From contig OZ005615.1 of NCBI GenBank assembly GCA_963930655.1, positions 7,954,001 through 8,018,000 on the forward strand: DNA of 64,000 nt, written 5' to 3'. The stretch comes from Myrica gale. Lineage: Eukaryota; Streptophyta; Magnoliopsida; Fagales; Myricaceae. Position 1 is the stretch's first letter, and each line of letters opens with the position of its first letter. The translations under genes were made by a program, and so were the position numbers. Below are positions 23,201-34,757 of the stretch, piece after piece. The notes below the pieces were generated by a model. The model did not search any database. It was not told where the DNA came from and saw nothing but the letters and a program-made list of their open reading frames with translations.

Positions 23201-25445
23201 GGTGTCTAAGATTTTTTTTTTTTTTGAAAAAAGACAATTTTTCACTTACAAGCTACCAAATTTTTATATTTTGCACCCTAAACTACTAATTTTAATACAT
23301 TGCACCTTCTAACTATTAATTTTTGACATTTTACATCCTATATCAAATTTGTAGACTAAAATGACGATAAGACACTTGACCAATTTTGCATATATTAAAG
23401 ATATTATTATCAATTTATTAATTTATTAAGGGTATTATTGTCAAATGGATGGTGCAAAGTGTTTAATATTAGTAGTTGGAGGGTGTAATGTGTCAAAGTG
23501 GGTAGTTTAGGATGTAAAGTGTCTAACATTGGTAATTTGAGGGTGCAATGTCTTACAGATGGTAGTTTGAGATGCAATGTGTCACTACCCTAGTAGTTCG
23601 TGGGTGAAAAGTATATTTTACTTCTTCTTCTTTTTTTAAATCCCAAGGATTTCTATTTTTCTAGCCAAAGGATACATCCTAAAGTATTTGTAAGAAGCAA
23701 ACATCAGGAAAGATTAAGGGAAAGCACCACATTATGCAAAGATATCGAATTCGAGCTATGTGCGGCTTAGATTCTTCAAATCGGTCCATATTTTGTCTCG
23801 AATTAGTCTTTTATGGGTCCACTGATTAAAAATGTCTTAAATTGCACAGGAGAAGAAATCAATAGCAACGCCAAAAACATCTTTTTCGGAGGCTCTCAAG
23901 GGGCAATCAATTTCTTCGGGTGAAAATATATGACAAATACATCCGATACATAAACTAGTAGCCCATGTCATTTCCAAAAAAATAAGCTTGTCTTCATGAT
24001 TTAAAGATATCAAATTAATGTGTCCCATGGAGATGATTTCTTTCTGAAAATGTTCGTTTAAAATAAAGATGAAAACTAATAAGTTATAAATTTCTTTCTA
24101 AACGACTGTCTTTGAGACATTACACTTGTAGAAACGACCGATGATTGACAATTTGCATGCTTCATACAAACACATCACTTATTTAGATGAAAATATGGCC
24201 AACTTCAATGGACGATTGTATTATTTTTAAATTTGAATCATCCTACTGTAAAATAATTTACATAAAAATAATACTATAGTCCGAGGTGTTTATTATGGTA
24301 GTTTAGATTAATGTAAAATACCAATAACCCTATATATAATTTGAAGGTGTTTAACCCATAAAAGAATTGAATAACGGCATGTTTGGGTTGAAATCACAGT
24401 ATGTGATTTATGTTAAACACCCATTTGTCAATGTCAAACGCACCATTAACTACGGCATGTCTCGGAATGCAAATGTATATGGGCGGCCCTTCTGAAAAAT
24501 TCATGAAACAAAAAACATAAGAATGCTATATGATGACACTTTTTGGAAGGTAATGTAGGGGGGGGGGGGAGCCGCCATAGTCCTACGATCAACAGTTTTA
24601 AAGCTTGTAATCTTGTTTTCCGGAGAGAGAAACAAGTCAATTGCAGAGTTAGAGGCCTTACCCGTGAGAAGAAGTTGTAGAGGCACAAGGCTTTGATGTA
24701 AAGAAACGCAAGCCTTATTGGTGTCAAAAATCTATTTCGAAACCCCTTCTGCACAAATTTCTCTCTATCCTCCAAGGACATGCGAGAAAAGTTGCATATG
24801 AAGGGCCATTTCTCGCAAACGCAGAGAGATCCACAAAACAATAAGGTGCCCAACCTAGTTGCCAGCAACCATAAAACAACTCTCACCAGTATCACGCCTT
24901 CTATCACGGCCCTCTTCACCAAAATCTCCGCAACCTGTTCGCATTTCAATATGAAAAAGTTTTTTTTTTAAGGAAAGACCTATATGATTATTGAAGTATT
25001 TTAGATGCTGAAGTTTACCAAATTTAAAGCACTAGAATAAAAGTATTCATTTATCAGAAACCCGTAAAAAAGTAATCCGTGATGCATGCGTAGGAAATTG
25101 AACTGAACTTTGCCCTTTTCATGCTACGAAAACGTTTAGAAAATTAGATCCTTCCAATGTCTCCGTAGTAAATATACAATAAGCATATGCACCGAGAGAG
25201 AGAGAGAGACAGAGAACCTGATCAGGGAGCGGAGCTTGAGAGCCAGAAGCTCTGCAGAATAACTGCACAGCATTTGTAGGTTGACCTTCATTTGGAGCCT
25301 CCAAAGAATTCAATGGCAGAGGGGGCAGTATATTCTCGCAAATGCTAGCCAGTGATTGCATCTCAGCTGCTGTGAGCCCATGACTGTATTTGCTCTCTCC
25401 AGCTTCCTTCCCTCCCCTCAACAAAGGATGGCTATTTCTTCTCAT
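20216..25445 (-). CDS. FAO: Long-chain fatty alcohol oxidase (FAO), 3 exons, 749 aa
   Basis: Membrane-associated flavoenzyme that oxidises long-chain alcohols to aldehydes with oxygen, giving hydrogen peroxide. Exons on the minus strand: 25445-25218, 24934-24662 and 21964-20216. Junctions are GT-AG and in phase, total 2250 bp. Exon 2 carries the hydrophobic segment [20 protein letters not shown] typical of the FAO N-terminus, and exon 3 begins with [13 protein letters not shown]. The FAD-binding glycine motif GSGCGGG is near residues 246-252. The GMC-oxidoreductase C-terminus has catalytic His in [11 protein letters not shown] (about 680) and Asn in VGVNPM (about 723). Length fits the family (about 740-758). 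Intron 2 (24661-21965) holds a hAT element and a foldback repeat. It resembles the FAO3-type gene that neighbours PHO1 in Arabidopsis; the exact paralogue was not resolved. Confidence 0.93.
22390..22802. mobile_element. hAT-type MITE in FAO intron 2, rich in GGTCCGGACC palindromes
   Basis: Begins TAGGGCTGAAAATCGG and ends CCGATTTTATTCAGCCTTA, imperfect terminal inverted repeats. The flanks GATTTGGA (22382-22389) and AATTTGGA (22803-22810) agree in 7 of 8 bases, the target-duplication length of hAT elements. The 413-bp interior is built of many copies of CGGTCCGGACCGCATTT in both orientations, which would fold into nested hairpins. No coding capacity. Confidence 0.82.
23225..23640. repeat. Foldback with tandem 35-bp repeats, FAO intron 2
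   Basis: The right half (about 23455-23610) has about five tandem units of 30-35 bp built on 'gtagtttgagggtgcaatgtg'-like blocks. The left half (about 23245-23350) has the same units in inverse orientation ('ttgcaccctaaactac'). The whole can fold back on itself. It resembles the ends of the element at 52227-53118 in wording ('tttgcaccc'), so it may be a rearranged relative. No gene inside. Confidence 0.55.
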
Positions 25446-25776
25446 CTCTCTCTATGTCTGTCTATCTCCCCCTTCAGAAGTCTCTAATAGAGGGTGCTAC
25501 AGCTTACAGCTGACTTTTCCCCTTTGTTTGGTTGGTAATGAAGACAATCACATATAACCTTTGAGATTGCTTTCGTCTTACGAATAGGAACGTCACGTTA
25601 CCTCCCTCTTATAAAGCCTTTTTTCTTGCCCTAAGCATTAAACAACTTACCTACGTGCTACACACAAGAGCCACAAATAGCAAGACAAAGTACTGAAAAG
25701 ACAAGAAAACTGAAAAAGGAAACACTTCAATCTGGGTGTCCCACTGATTAAGAATCGGTTTGTTGGCACAGTAATT

Positions 25777-26173
25777 TGTTAGAATATTACATTCTTTAAG
25801 GTGTCACATGCGTCTTAACCAACCTATTAAAATCACTTAGAAAAAAAAACCCACCCTATTAAAAAAATATGAGTTAATACTAATATAAAGTATAAGGTTA
25901 ACTTAATATGAGTTAAGTGTGATTAATTAGTCTTTAGACGTCCGTAATAGTTAAGACGTCTATAAATAGAAGAGAGATGATAGAGTTCAGATCTACAACA
26001 ACATCACAGTATCTCTAATCATCAAAAAACACTCTCATAGAAACATTATTAGAGTGATCATATTCTCATTGAATAACATCAACCATAGATTCAAATACGC
26101 ATTTATCGCATTTGTGAAGAATATGATGATTCAAAGATCTTATTAATCAAATATTCAATCTAATTATTTAACA
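25777..26173. mobile_element. Solo LTR (397 bp)
   Basis: Starts TGTTAGAATATTAC and ends TTATTTAACA (TG...CA). The flanks TAATT at 25772-25776 and 26174-26178 form a perfect 5-bp target-site duplication. It contains a TATA-like TATAAATAG near 25960. No primer site or internal region follows, so it is a solo LTR left by recombination. It lies in the intergenic space upstream of the FAO start (minus strand) and beyond the end of the WD40 gene. Confidence 0.8.
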
Positions 26174-27706
26174 TAATTAACCTCCAAAATGGGGCTCTCC
26201 GAGGCTACCTTTCCAAATTCCAAAGGAGGAAGGGGGGTGTCTTCCCCGTGATGGTAGATGCCTAGATGGAAGAAGGGATTTATGTCTTATGTCTTCCAAA
26301 TTCCAAAGGGGGGAGGGGGAGTTAAGACCTAGTTTCTTTCATCACGAATTTATGTCTTATGATTCGGAGACACGTGGAATTCATGTGTCCGTTCATGTTT
26401 GTGTCTTATGAGGTATGTCATTGAGAGGGAGAATAAAGTAAACTCTAGACGCTCCCATGGCTGGCTGTGCGGGTGAACTCTGGTCTACTCTCTGTGTCTG
26501 TTTTCTTGTTTTATCTTTTTTTTTTTTTGGATTTTTGTAATTTAGTCGAGTTTTGATACCCGTGACAAAGTAGTTACTAAATTTTTTTAAAACTTTTTGG
26601 TCACTGAGTATACGTAGTGTCGACCGTTTCATATTCCGTTAAAATTTAACGGAGATTTGACGGATGGAGTGCAAAGTCACCACTACATATTCTCAGTGAC
26701 CAAAAAGTAAAAAATAAATAAAATCGAATAACTAAATTTTTAATTTCCTTTTTTTAACAGATGGTACCCTAGAGAGAAACAATTATTATGGGAAATTATA
26801 GTGTGTGAAATATTTGATATAGTTTTAGTTGCAGTATAGTTGAGATGCATTTGGAAATTTTCGGGAATAGTTTAAAAAAAATAAAAGGTTAAAATAACAA
26901 GCTAATTGTATTTATAGAAGAGACTAATTGTCTGGGTACGATGCTTTCGCGCTCCACGACTCCACGTGCTCCGAGTCAGTGGGCTCTTAGGTAAAAAGTA
27001 CCAAAAATGTACGCGTTTTAAACAGGGGCACTGGCCTAATAGTGCTAATGATCCACGAGGCCAATTGATGTCGGTCATCATCCATAGGGGACGATGACGT
27101 AATCTACGAGGCTAACGGCAGCGTCTATGGATCTTTATTGTCTCCAGTGGTTAGGACTATTATTCTCACTGGGATTATGTAAGTTGGTAGTCTTCTTTGA
27201 AGTAGAGCGAGAATATGGCTGCTGACATTAATTTATAATGTCTGTATCATCAGCCAGCCAGCCAGGCGGGAAAAGAGAACAAGATCACAGTGGTGGCTTT
27301 TAGCAATGCATCTAATATTTGCTGGTTCTAGAGAGTGTTCCAAATCAGATAAACATACACACGTAGCACTAGAAAGCAACAAAAAGAAAATGCTTTAACC
27401 ATAAGCAAATAGGATCTGTAAATCGCCTCCTGTCGATGCCCTGATGAGAAGCAAAACAAAAGGTACTGGAATCCAAAGGCTCAAATAAAGTGGAAGTGCG
27501 CTTAACTATACAACTAATATCCTCAGTCTGCCTAATATGTTTATAATATTATAAACATAATAGTATTCTAGAAAATCAACATGAGGCCTAGTTCAATTTC
27601 TCTATGATAACTTCAACTTTGATAAATATCTTTCACATTATTTCAAACATCTTACTCCGCTGATGGTAAGTTCTCCTAGAAAATGCCAAGAGGTTTCGAG
27701 CATGCA
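26174..27706. other. Intergenic region between solo LTR and WD40 gene
   Basis: No gene seen. It has repeated phrases at 26200-26400 (TTCCAAATTCCAAAGG twice; TTTATGTCTTATG repeated) and a small inverted repeat at about 26575-26735, whose arms share TTTTTGGTCACTGAG and CTCAGTGACCAAAAA, probably a short MITE remnant. The last few hundred bases probably form the 3' UTR of the minus-strand WD40 gene. Confidence 0.5.
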
Positions 27707-30700
27707 TCATACATCTGATAAGTGCCTCCACACTGCTGGGCGATCTCTTGATATGATGAGAGCACGAGATGATAAGTAATCGAAGGAAGGTGAATACATG
27801 TCATCTGGACCAATGATATCTCTCACTTTCTGCATGTTTCCGGAATCAACAGTGAAAGGCTCCAACAAGTCATCGCTCAAGGCATCAAAAACAAACAGCC
27901 CCAGCCCACAAACGCCCATTACGATGTTTGAATTTCCCCATACTTGTGTTATTGCTGTGCAATGGAAGTGCGCATTTGATTCTGGCATAGCATAAGTGCT
28001 AAATAGCCTTTGTTTGCGCAATGAGAACCGTTGAACCTGTGAAGAAGGCTTCCTTCTCCCACCTGACCTAACTGTAGAGCAGCCAAGAAAGATAGAATCT
28101 CCACGAGAGGAAACTGACTGCACACTGACCCCAAGTGTTGGTATCTTAAGACCTACACCAGATGGATGGCGAAAGTCCAAAACATTAATGGAATCAGGGG
28201 TGCAGAAAACACCATCATTTCCTTCTGCTTCCGAGGAACTTACTCTGCATTTATCATGAATCAACTATGTTAGAGCTGCAAAAGAAAATTTGGTGACAAA
28301 TTTTTTCATACTTATATTTAACTGCACCAATGAGAAGTCTTAAAATAGCATTCATATGGTCATGCACTGCTGGCATCTCCCTATATGCATACATCCTTTT
28401 GCCTAGAGAAACAACCAATAACCAGAAGCAGAAAACTGTGAGCGGTGAAATAAGATACAAGTACTAAACAATAAAATAAATTGTCCTGAAAACACAAATA
28501 CAGCCCACCTACAGAGATCAAATTGACCAAGCTACAGGGACTAACCAAGCAAACCATGCGAACCCAGAAACGTAGACAAAAAAAAATGAGGACAATGGAA
28601 ATACAGTGAAGCAAGCAAATCGAGAAAGTCGGTGCTCACCTTTGACGAACCCCACCGCCTAATTCAGCATCTGTGTTGTTCACATGAAGAGCAGAAATTT
28701 TTCGGTCACATGAAGACACCGATGATAGTGCTTGAGGACTCAGAGAGTTCACATCCCACACAGAAATTGTTTCTGCTTCAGCTAGAACTACTTTTCCTCT
28801 GTTTCTCCATTGTAATGGGCTTGAATAATCCATTGTTAACACGGGCTTCTGCACCTCCCATTTCATAACTTGCTCCCCATCACGGATATCAAACATTTTC
28901 ACACCTTTCTGACAGCTGGCAGTTGAAACGATAAGAGGTCCACAGGGTTTATACCAGAATTGTTGACTTTCCGGGGCAAGTATATTTGATAAAGCATTTC
29001 TTCTGTGAACAATATTATTGTTCAAGGGAGCCAGTACTGTTCTTGAAGTGGTTGTTCCATCCTCCATTTGGAAACCTCGCACATCTTTAGTGTAAAAGTC
29101 CCAGGAGCAAAAACCTGAATCCATAGCATTCCCAGCAGAAGCAGCAACAACATATCTTCCTGAGCAACCATCTGCCCCAGGGGCACGAAGTATCCAACAA
29201 TCCCTCCATATATCAGATGATAGTCCTGTCGGAGGCTCGTACTCAGACTTCTCCTGAAACAAGGACTGGTCATAAGCGGAACAAATCCATCATAATTTAC
29301 AGTGCTAACTCTTTGTTTTTGTCCGTGATGCAACAATATCTGTATCACTCAAAAAACATGTAACATAGCCCATTGATATAAACAAGCTTCAGGTTTACGA
29401 AAGAAAGGTGAGTATAGAAAAGATAAATTACCGAATCAAGACTTCAAACAAAACAACCAATCCGAAGTAAATCACTGATTTATTTTGTTTTCTAGGCAAA
29501 TCACTGATTTATTGCATGTAGAAGTGATCTGAACTTATTGTAGTCCTATTCTTTCAACCGGAGATTGACCATATGAGACTATGAGTTCTCTAGGGGAAAG
29601 AAAGTAGCAAATCAAACGGCATTTCAAGAAATGCAACTCCAATTAGATAACTAGATAGCCAACCTCGGAATTAGCAATATCATAAAATGAGCAAGAACCA
29701 TCATTGTGTGCAAGAAGGACCGCCTCCCCTTCAGAGACAAACCATCCTCCTGTTGAGATTTTACGACCTATTTCATTCAGCTGATAAATGCTTGTATCTT
29801 CTGTCTCCTCACCCAGTACAACGTCCTGTCTATTTTCCTGATCATCAAACTCGTCGAGTCTCTCATCAGTTGTGAGAACTACCTCAACATCACCCTTTCC
29901 ATTGGATCCATGTGAAGAATCTTGTGCTCCTCCAGATGTTACACCATCCATTTCTTGAACTTCACAATGTTCAAACTCAGCCTGCCCATCCCTTCTGGTG
30001 ACTTGACTTTTCTCCTTATTCAGGGAAGCTAAGAACTCAGCTGCTATTGGGTTCTCGTCAATGGGGCTAAACGACTTCCCATTCACTTTTGACTCACAAT
30101 TCGGTTCCACATCGTGGGATTCATGACTTTGAGGGATTTCTGACGTTGCTTTCAGAGATGCCCGATTTTTGAGCAACCTATGATGAGGAAAGAGTCTAGC
30201 TTCCAGTTCATCGCTACTCAATTCTTTGACCGAACTTTTAGAATTATCAGCTTCCTTGCTATTTCCCTTCTCAACTATTCTGCTTTCCCCATCATCAACT
30301 GGTTTTGACGAGGCAATTTTACCACCCACTTCACCTGCAACATTACCCATTGCCTTCTGAATCCCAGTGATCTTGTCCTGAATATCCGAAAGTATCACCT
30401 TTGTGGAATCCGGGTTATTCATATCCAACATCTCCTTGGTCTTCTTAATATCTGACGCAATCCTTTTGACCTTCCCTTCCAAAAAAGCAAGCTTCTCGTG
30501 GAGCTTGCTTGGATACTTGTTACCAATAACCACTTCATTTAACACCTCCCGCTTCAGTATCTCTGGAACCTTCCCATTATCCAAAGACTTCTTACGACTC
30601 TCTTCTCCACACAAGTCAACACCATTGCAAACGTTCAAAACCTCCCCAGCCTCAACGCGGTCTCGAGGTTTCTCATTCAAATTAAAAGCGGATCCTCTCG

Positions 30701-31319
30701 CCTTTCTCAAATTTGAGCCTAGGTTAACTTTACCAGTGCCATTTTTCTCCAAAACTCTACCTTCATTCAAATTTTGACCATTTTCCTCCACTTTCATTTC
30801 CGATTCTTCAAAACCCCCACTCCTTTTCTCCGAATTGGAACGAAGTTGCAAACTTTCTTTACGGTCCCTTGAAACCCTAACCCCGTTCAAGTTCCCTTCA
30901 CTCTCTTTCACACTGGAATCTCTAAGGTCCTTATTTTGCTCCCCGATTTCCATGCCCTTACCACCACTCACATCCGCGGAAACCCTCCGATCCGAGAAAA
31001 CCCGAATGAATTCAGAAGGGCTAGGGCTCCTACCTCTCTGGGCCGACGATGTGGACCACCGAACACGTGTATTGCAGTCATTCCCGGGACCCCTTGACGC
31101 TGCGGCGGCCTTATCAAGGCGTGGCACGGCTCGAATCGTCGGCTTCTGGGTTGCGGCTCGGGGCCGAGAAGCGGGCCTGGGATTCTCTTTGCCGGTAGAT
31201 GAAGATTTCTGCAAATCGTTTTTGCTGGAGATCGAGATGGGGGTTAGGGTTTTGGACGGCTTGACAATGGCGGCCGGGACGCCACGGTCTTTAAGCCGGC
31301 GAGCAGATGAAACGGACAT
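27707..31319 (-). CDS. WD40-like/transducin protein of the At4g14310 family, 3 exons, 935 aa
   Basis: Exons on the minus strand: 31319-29664, 29253-28640 and 28244-27707; GT-AG junctions in phase, total 2808 bp. The start is MSVSSARRLKDRG, chosen because the more upstream in-frame start at 31505 would add residues unlike the family and lies in the leader. The first 450 residues are basic, low-complexity and probably disordered, with a predicted coiled coil near 260-300 (LHEKLAFLEGKVKRIASDIK). The second half has weak WD-like repeats, with WRDCWILRAPGADGCSGRYV, AASAGNAMDSGFCSWDFYT, GNSNIVMGVCGLGLFVFD and a C-terminal SFDYLSSRALIISRDRP. Arabidopsis At4g14310 has this layout (about 890 aa) and is named in databases as a KIN14B-interacting protein; its molecular role is poorly known. 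Intact. Confidence 0.88.
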
Positions 31320-31606
31320 TGAGGAGTTCAAAACAAAATATAGCGACAATGGTATGTGTTTTGTGGAGAGGAATAAATACGATGAAAGAGGAGCTGTTCC
31401 ACCGTAATCAAATGTTAAGGAGACAGAAAAAGAAGCAAGATTGGGTGGCTTTGGGCGGGAAGTGAAAGTTTTGAGTTTTGAATTTGTTTCGGAGGGCTGT
31501 GGCACATTTGCTCTCTTTTTTAACGAGTATTTTGCTTCTTTTCTTTTCTTTCTTTTTTTTTGAAAAATGACATTTTAGCCTTTAGGTTTTACTACATTTT
31601 ATTCTA

Positions 31607-32122
31607 GGGTTAATGAACATTTTTTGTCCCTGAATTTTATACTACATTTCAAAATGGTCCTTAGGTTTAAATGTGTTCAAATTAGTCCTTGAGTTATTGT
31701 TGTTTGTCGATTTAATCCATCTGTTCAATTCTGTCTCTTAAGGGGAGCCACCCCTTGCGAACGGGAGCCCAAATTTGGGCTCCCGTTCGCAAGGGGTGGC
31801 TCCCCTTCGCAGGGTGGTCACCACCACAAAGGAGCACAAGAACTGGCCCCTCCCCTGGCCAGCGGGGTGGTTCCCGATCTTGTTTTTTCAGATGCCAATG
31901 TGGCAGTGGTTAAATGATTTTTTAAAAAATACACGTGGCAGGATCTTATTGGGTGTGACGTATCCTGCCGTTAGCTGACTATGCAGGTAGGGGGAAGGAA
32001 TTGGACGGAAGGATTAAATCGACAAACAACAGTAACTCAATGACTTATTTGAATAAATTTAAAACTTAAAGACCATTTTGAAAAAGAGTATAAAACCCAA
32101 CGACCAAAATGGTCATTAACCC
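31607..32122. mobile_element. Mutator-like TIR element containing a perfect palindrome
   Basis: Long terminal inverted repeats of about 130 bp: the left arm 31607-31738 (from GGGTTAATGAACATTTTTTG) matches the complement of 31995-32122 (ending GGTCATTAACCC). The flanks TTTATTCTA (31598-31606) and TTTATTTTT (32123-32131) agree in 7 of 9 bases, the target size of Mutator-like elements. It sits inside another repeat, whose sequence resumes exactly after the right end. No transposase; the centre has GC-rich DNA unlike the arms, including a 68-bp palindrome. Confidence 0.72.
31740..31807. repeat. Perfect 68-bp palindrome
   Basis: Bases 31740-31773 are exactly complementary in reverse to 31774-31807, with no spacer; the centre is CCCAAATTTGGG and the arms contain GGAGCCACCCCTTGCGAACG. 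A hairpin with 34 perfect pairs is possible in either strand. It lies in the left-centre of the Mutator-like element, not at its ends, so it is not the terminal repeat. Confidence 0.97.
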
Positions 32123-32131
32123 TTTATTTTT

Positions 32132-33195
32132 TAATATATAGATTTCAAATTTTTCAAATTTTATTCCTTACATTTTCAATTTTTGACAAAAAGAGCTCGT
32201 TCCATCTGTTTCGTTAACGACAACGCTTGCCAAATCAGCATTTTGCCACGTCATTTCCAACTCAGACAGGAAAAACGACATTTTAGTCCTTAGGTTTTAT
32301 TACCTTTTATTTTTTAGTCCCTAGATTTTAATTTTTCAAATTTTTTTCCTTACATTTTCAATTTTTGACAAAGGAGATGTTTGTGAGCCAAAATGTTGGG
32401 CTCCCAAAATTTTAGCCTCAATAAAATAATATCTTAAAATTCTCTCTCTCCATCAAATTATCATTTTTCACTCCAAATAAAATATAAAAAAAGCATTCAA
32501 ATAATCTCTCTTTTCATTTTTTCACCAACTCAAACACCCCAATTTTTTTACAATCCCACATTTGAACAATCAATTATCACCAAAAGAGCCATTCCCGTCA
32601 GGGCTCCTGTTTCCTTAATGGCAGCACCACATCAGTAGACAACTTAGCAGCCCCTCCAAATGTCAGCGTTCCATTCCTTCACGCTATTAGCTCAAGTATG
32701 ATGCAACAGTGCAACCTGAGATCCTTGAGATCAACAACGACAATTTTTTATTTATCTGGATTTAAGTTTCTTACGAAAAAGGGGAAGGAACTAAGAGAGT
32801 GAATGAGTGGAACGATGCACATCATACTTGTGAAAAAGTGCATCATTTTGGGCTAAAAACTTGAAGGATTGGAACGATGTCGTTTGGAAAGACCGCTAAG
32901 TTGTCTGCTAATGTGGCGTTGCTGTTAAGGAAACAGACGAAACCATAACAAAAGGGCTCTTTTGTCAAAAAATGAAAATGTAAGTTCCAAAATTTGAAAC
33001 ATTAAAATCTAGGGACTAACAAATGAAAGGAGGTAAACCTAAGGAGTAAAATACTATTTTTCCGGTCTGAGTTGGAAATGACGAAGCAAAATGTTGATCT
33101 GACAAGCGTTGTCGTTAAGAAAACAGACGGAGCCCGGATGGAATGACTCTTTTGTCAAAAATTGAAAATATAAGAACCAAAATTTGAAGTCTTTT
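32132..33195. repeat. Large nested inverted repeat
   Basis: The left side (32132-32690) carries blocks such as TTACATTTTCAATTTTTGAC, CAACGCTTGCCAAATCAGC, CACGTCATTTCCAACTCAGA and TAGACAACTTAGC. These return inverted on the right (32845-33195): GCTAAGTTGTCTGC, TGAGTTGGAAATGACG, CTGACAAGCG and GTCAAAAATTGAAAATATAAG. The left side contains a second partial copy in tandem (about 32268-32370). The centre (32700-32830) has no gene. It looks like a composite of two or more copies of one TIR element. Confidence 0.65.
32371..32545. repeat. Dispersed AT-rich repeat, copy 3
   Basis: Collinear with 655-830 and 11920-12107, sharing 'ccaaaattt', 'caataaaataat', 'tctctctccatcaaat', 'aaatataaaaaaagcattcaaat' and 'tttcaccaactc' in the same order. 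It is embedded in the left half of the inverted repeat at 32132-33195. Confidence 0.45.
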
Positions 33196-33467
33196 TTTCG
33201 CGTAAGCAGTAGAACTTCTCATTTTAAAATATAATTTGTCCTCTTTTTTATTATTATTTAAATGACCGGTACTTTTAAAAATACTTAGTATGACATAGGT
33301 TTAAATGTAAACATGTACTCTTTCTATTGGGATGACTTGACACTACTTTAATTTTTTTAGGATCAACACTATTTTGATATTCAAGACAAAACCCAAGATT
33401 GCTTGTAATAAAAAAAAATAATAATGATCAAACCTAAATTCGAGTTAAAATCTTATAGGATTTTTTT

Positions 33468-34752
33468 TGTAAGTCCTAGGATTAAGACAACCTAAGTGGG
33501 GTGAATTGAGTTTTTAAAATTTTCCGCTTTTAACCCCTAAAGTTTTGTTTGCAAATTAAATACTAATTTATAACAAATATATATATGCAACAAGTATAAG
33601 TAAGTGCTAAATATAAAGAGTAGGGTGTAGAGAATCAAACAAATGATTTTTAGGTGGTTCGACAAACCCGTCTACATCCATCATTCAAGCTCCTTCACCG
33701 AGTCTTGAAGTTTTCCACTATCTTCAAATAGCATACACTCTGGCTTCCGGGTGCTATAGAACCGTACAAGTGTTTTTTCCGGACTCAACACTCAAACTCA
33801 CCCAAGTGGTTTTTCGGGCTTACCACTCACAACCTAACCAAGCTTTGAAATATACCCTCTCTAAGCTTATTCTTTAGTGAACAACCTCACTAAAGGAATC
33901 ACCTCTCTTGATATAAAGATTACAAGAATAAACTCTCTCAAAGAGTGGATATGAAAGTGGAAAGTTTTATCTCTTGATTCACACAAAATCAAGGATATGA
34001 AAGTGTGTTTTGTGTGAATGATATGATAAATATAAAATATGAAGGTTTGAAATATTTTCAAGTGATCTACATGATATGTGGTTGTTGTGTATTAATTTTG
34101 GACGTTATGAAGATATATTTATAAGCCACATATGAAAACTGGTCGTTTATAGCCGTTGGGGGTCGTCTGTCAAAACGAGCAGGTCGACCGTTACATAAAC
34201 TAATCGATCGCTTCAAGTTATTGTTACCCAACGGTCATATTGTCAAAAGCTCAACGAATCTATTTACAAAATCAACCGGTCGTCGCTATACCAAGCGATC
34301 GAAGATCGGTTGACCGCTTCATCCGCCGGTCGACTTCCTTAGCTTAAGCACATAGTTCGGTTCTTTTTAAAACTATGTTTTTGACCACTTTTAAGCACCC
34401 ATTTTTAAGTATTACTTCCTAAAAGTATATGAAAGGTTTGAAAGTTTGATTGAGGTGTTTTGAAACATTTAAAAACATTTTAATCTTTCAAACAAAAGAT
34501 AAAATAGTTTGTGCACGTTTTGAAAGATATGCAAGTGTGATTCATAATCTTTGTCAAAGTGAAACTAAGAGTTATAAGGTTTAAACCCTAAGGTCTTGAA
34601 ACTTCACTTTTGAGTTCCTTACATCTTCTTGTTCTTCTTTCTTCAAGTTTTTTGCTCTTTCATCAAAACGTCTGTCTTTGAAGATGTCTGTTTTATAAAC
34701 TTGATCCATTTATTGAAATCATCAAAATCTTGATTGTGCACAAAAGTCAACA
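33468..34752. mobile_element. Solo LTR (about 1.29 kb), probably Copia type
   Basis: Begins TGTAAGTCCTAGG and ends AAAAGTCAACA. Read in reverse it begins TGTTGACTTTTGTGCACAAT, as in many plant Copia LTRs, so the element probably pointed to the minus strand. The flanks TTTTT at 33463-33467 and 34753-34757 are compatible with a 5-bp target duplication, though this is low-complexity. It includes the phrase 'ggtggttcgacaaaccc' and GGTCGACCG-type blocks. No gag or pol sequence on either side. Confidence 0.7.
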
Positions 34753-34757
34753 TTTTT

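Noticed and set aside
23225-23640. CRISPR-like array because of regularly spaced repeats
   Set aside because: The units are contiguous, diverged and AT-rich without unique spacers, and the genome is a plant nuclear genome.
24446-24661. Continuation of the FAO exon 2 frame to 24446
   Set aside because: The FAO family skips from FFS directly to the [12 protein letters not shown] region, and a good splice donor (CGG/GTAAGG) is present at 24661, so this part is intron.
30403-31407. Open frames on the plus strand (124 and 190 codons) across the WD40 gene's first exon
   Set aside because: They lie opposite a long, well-supported coding exon with family similarity; they are antisense shadows with no homology of their own.
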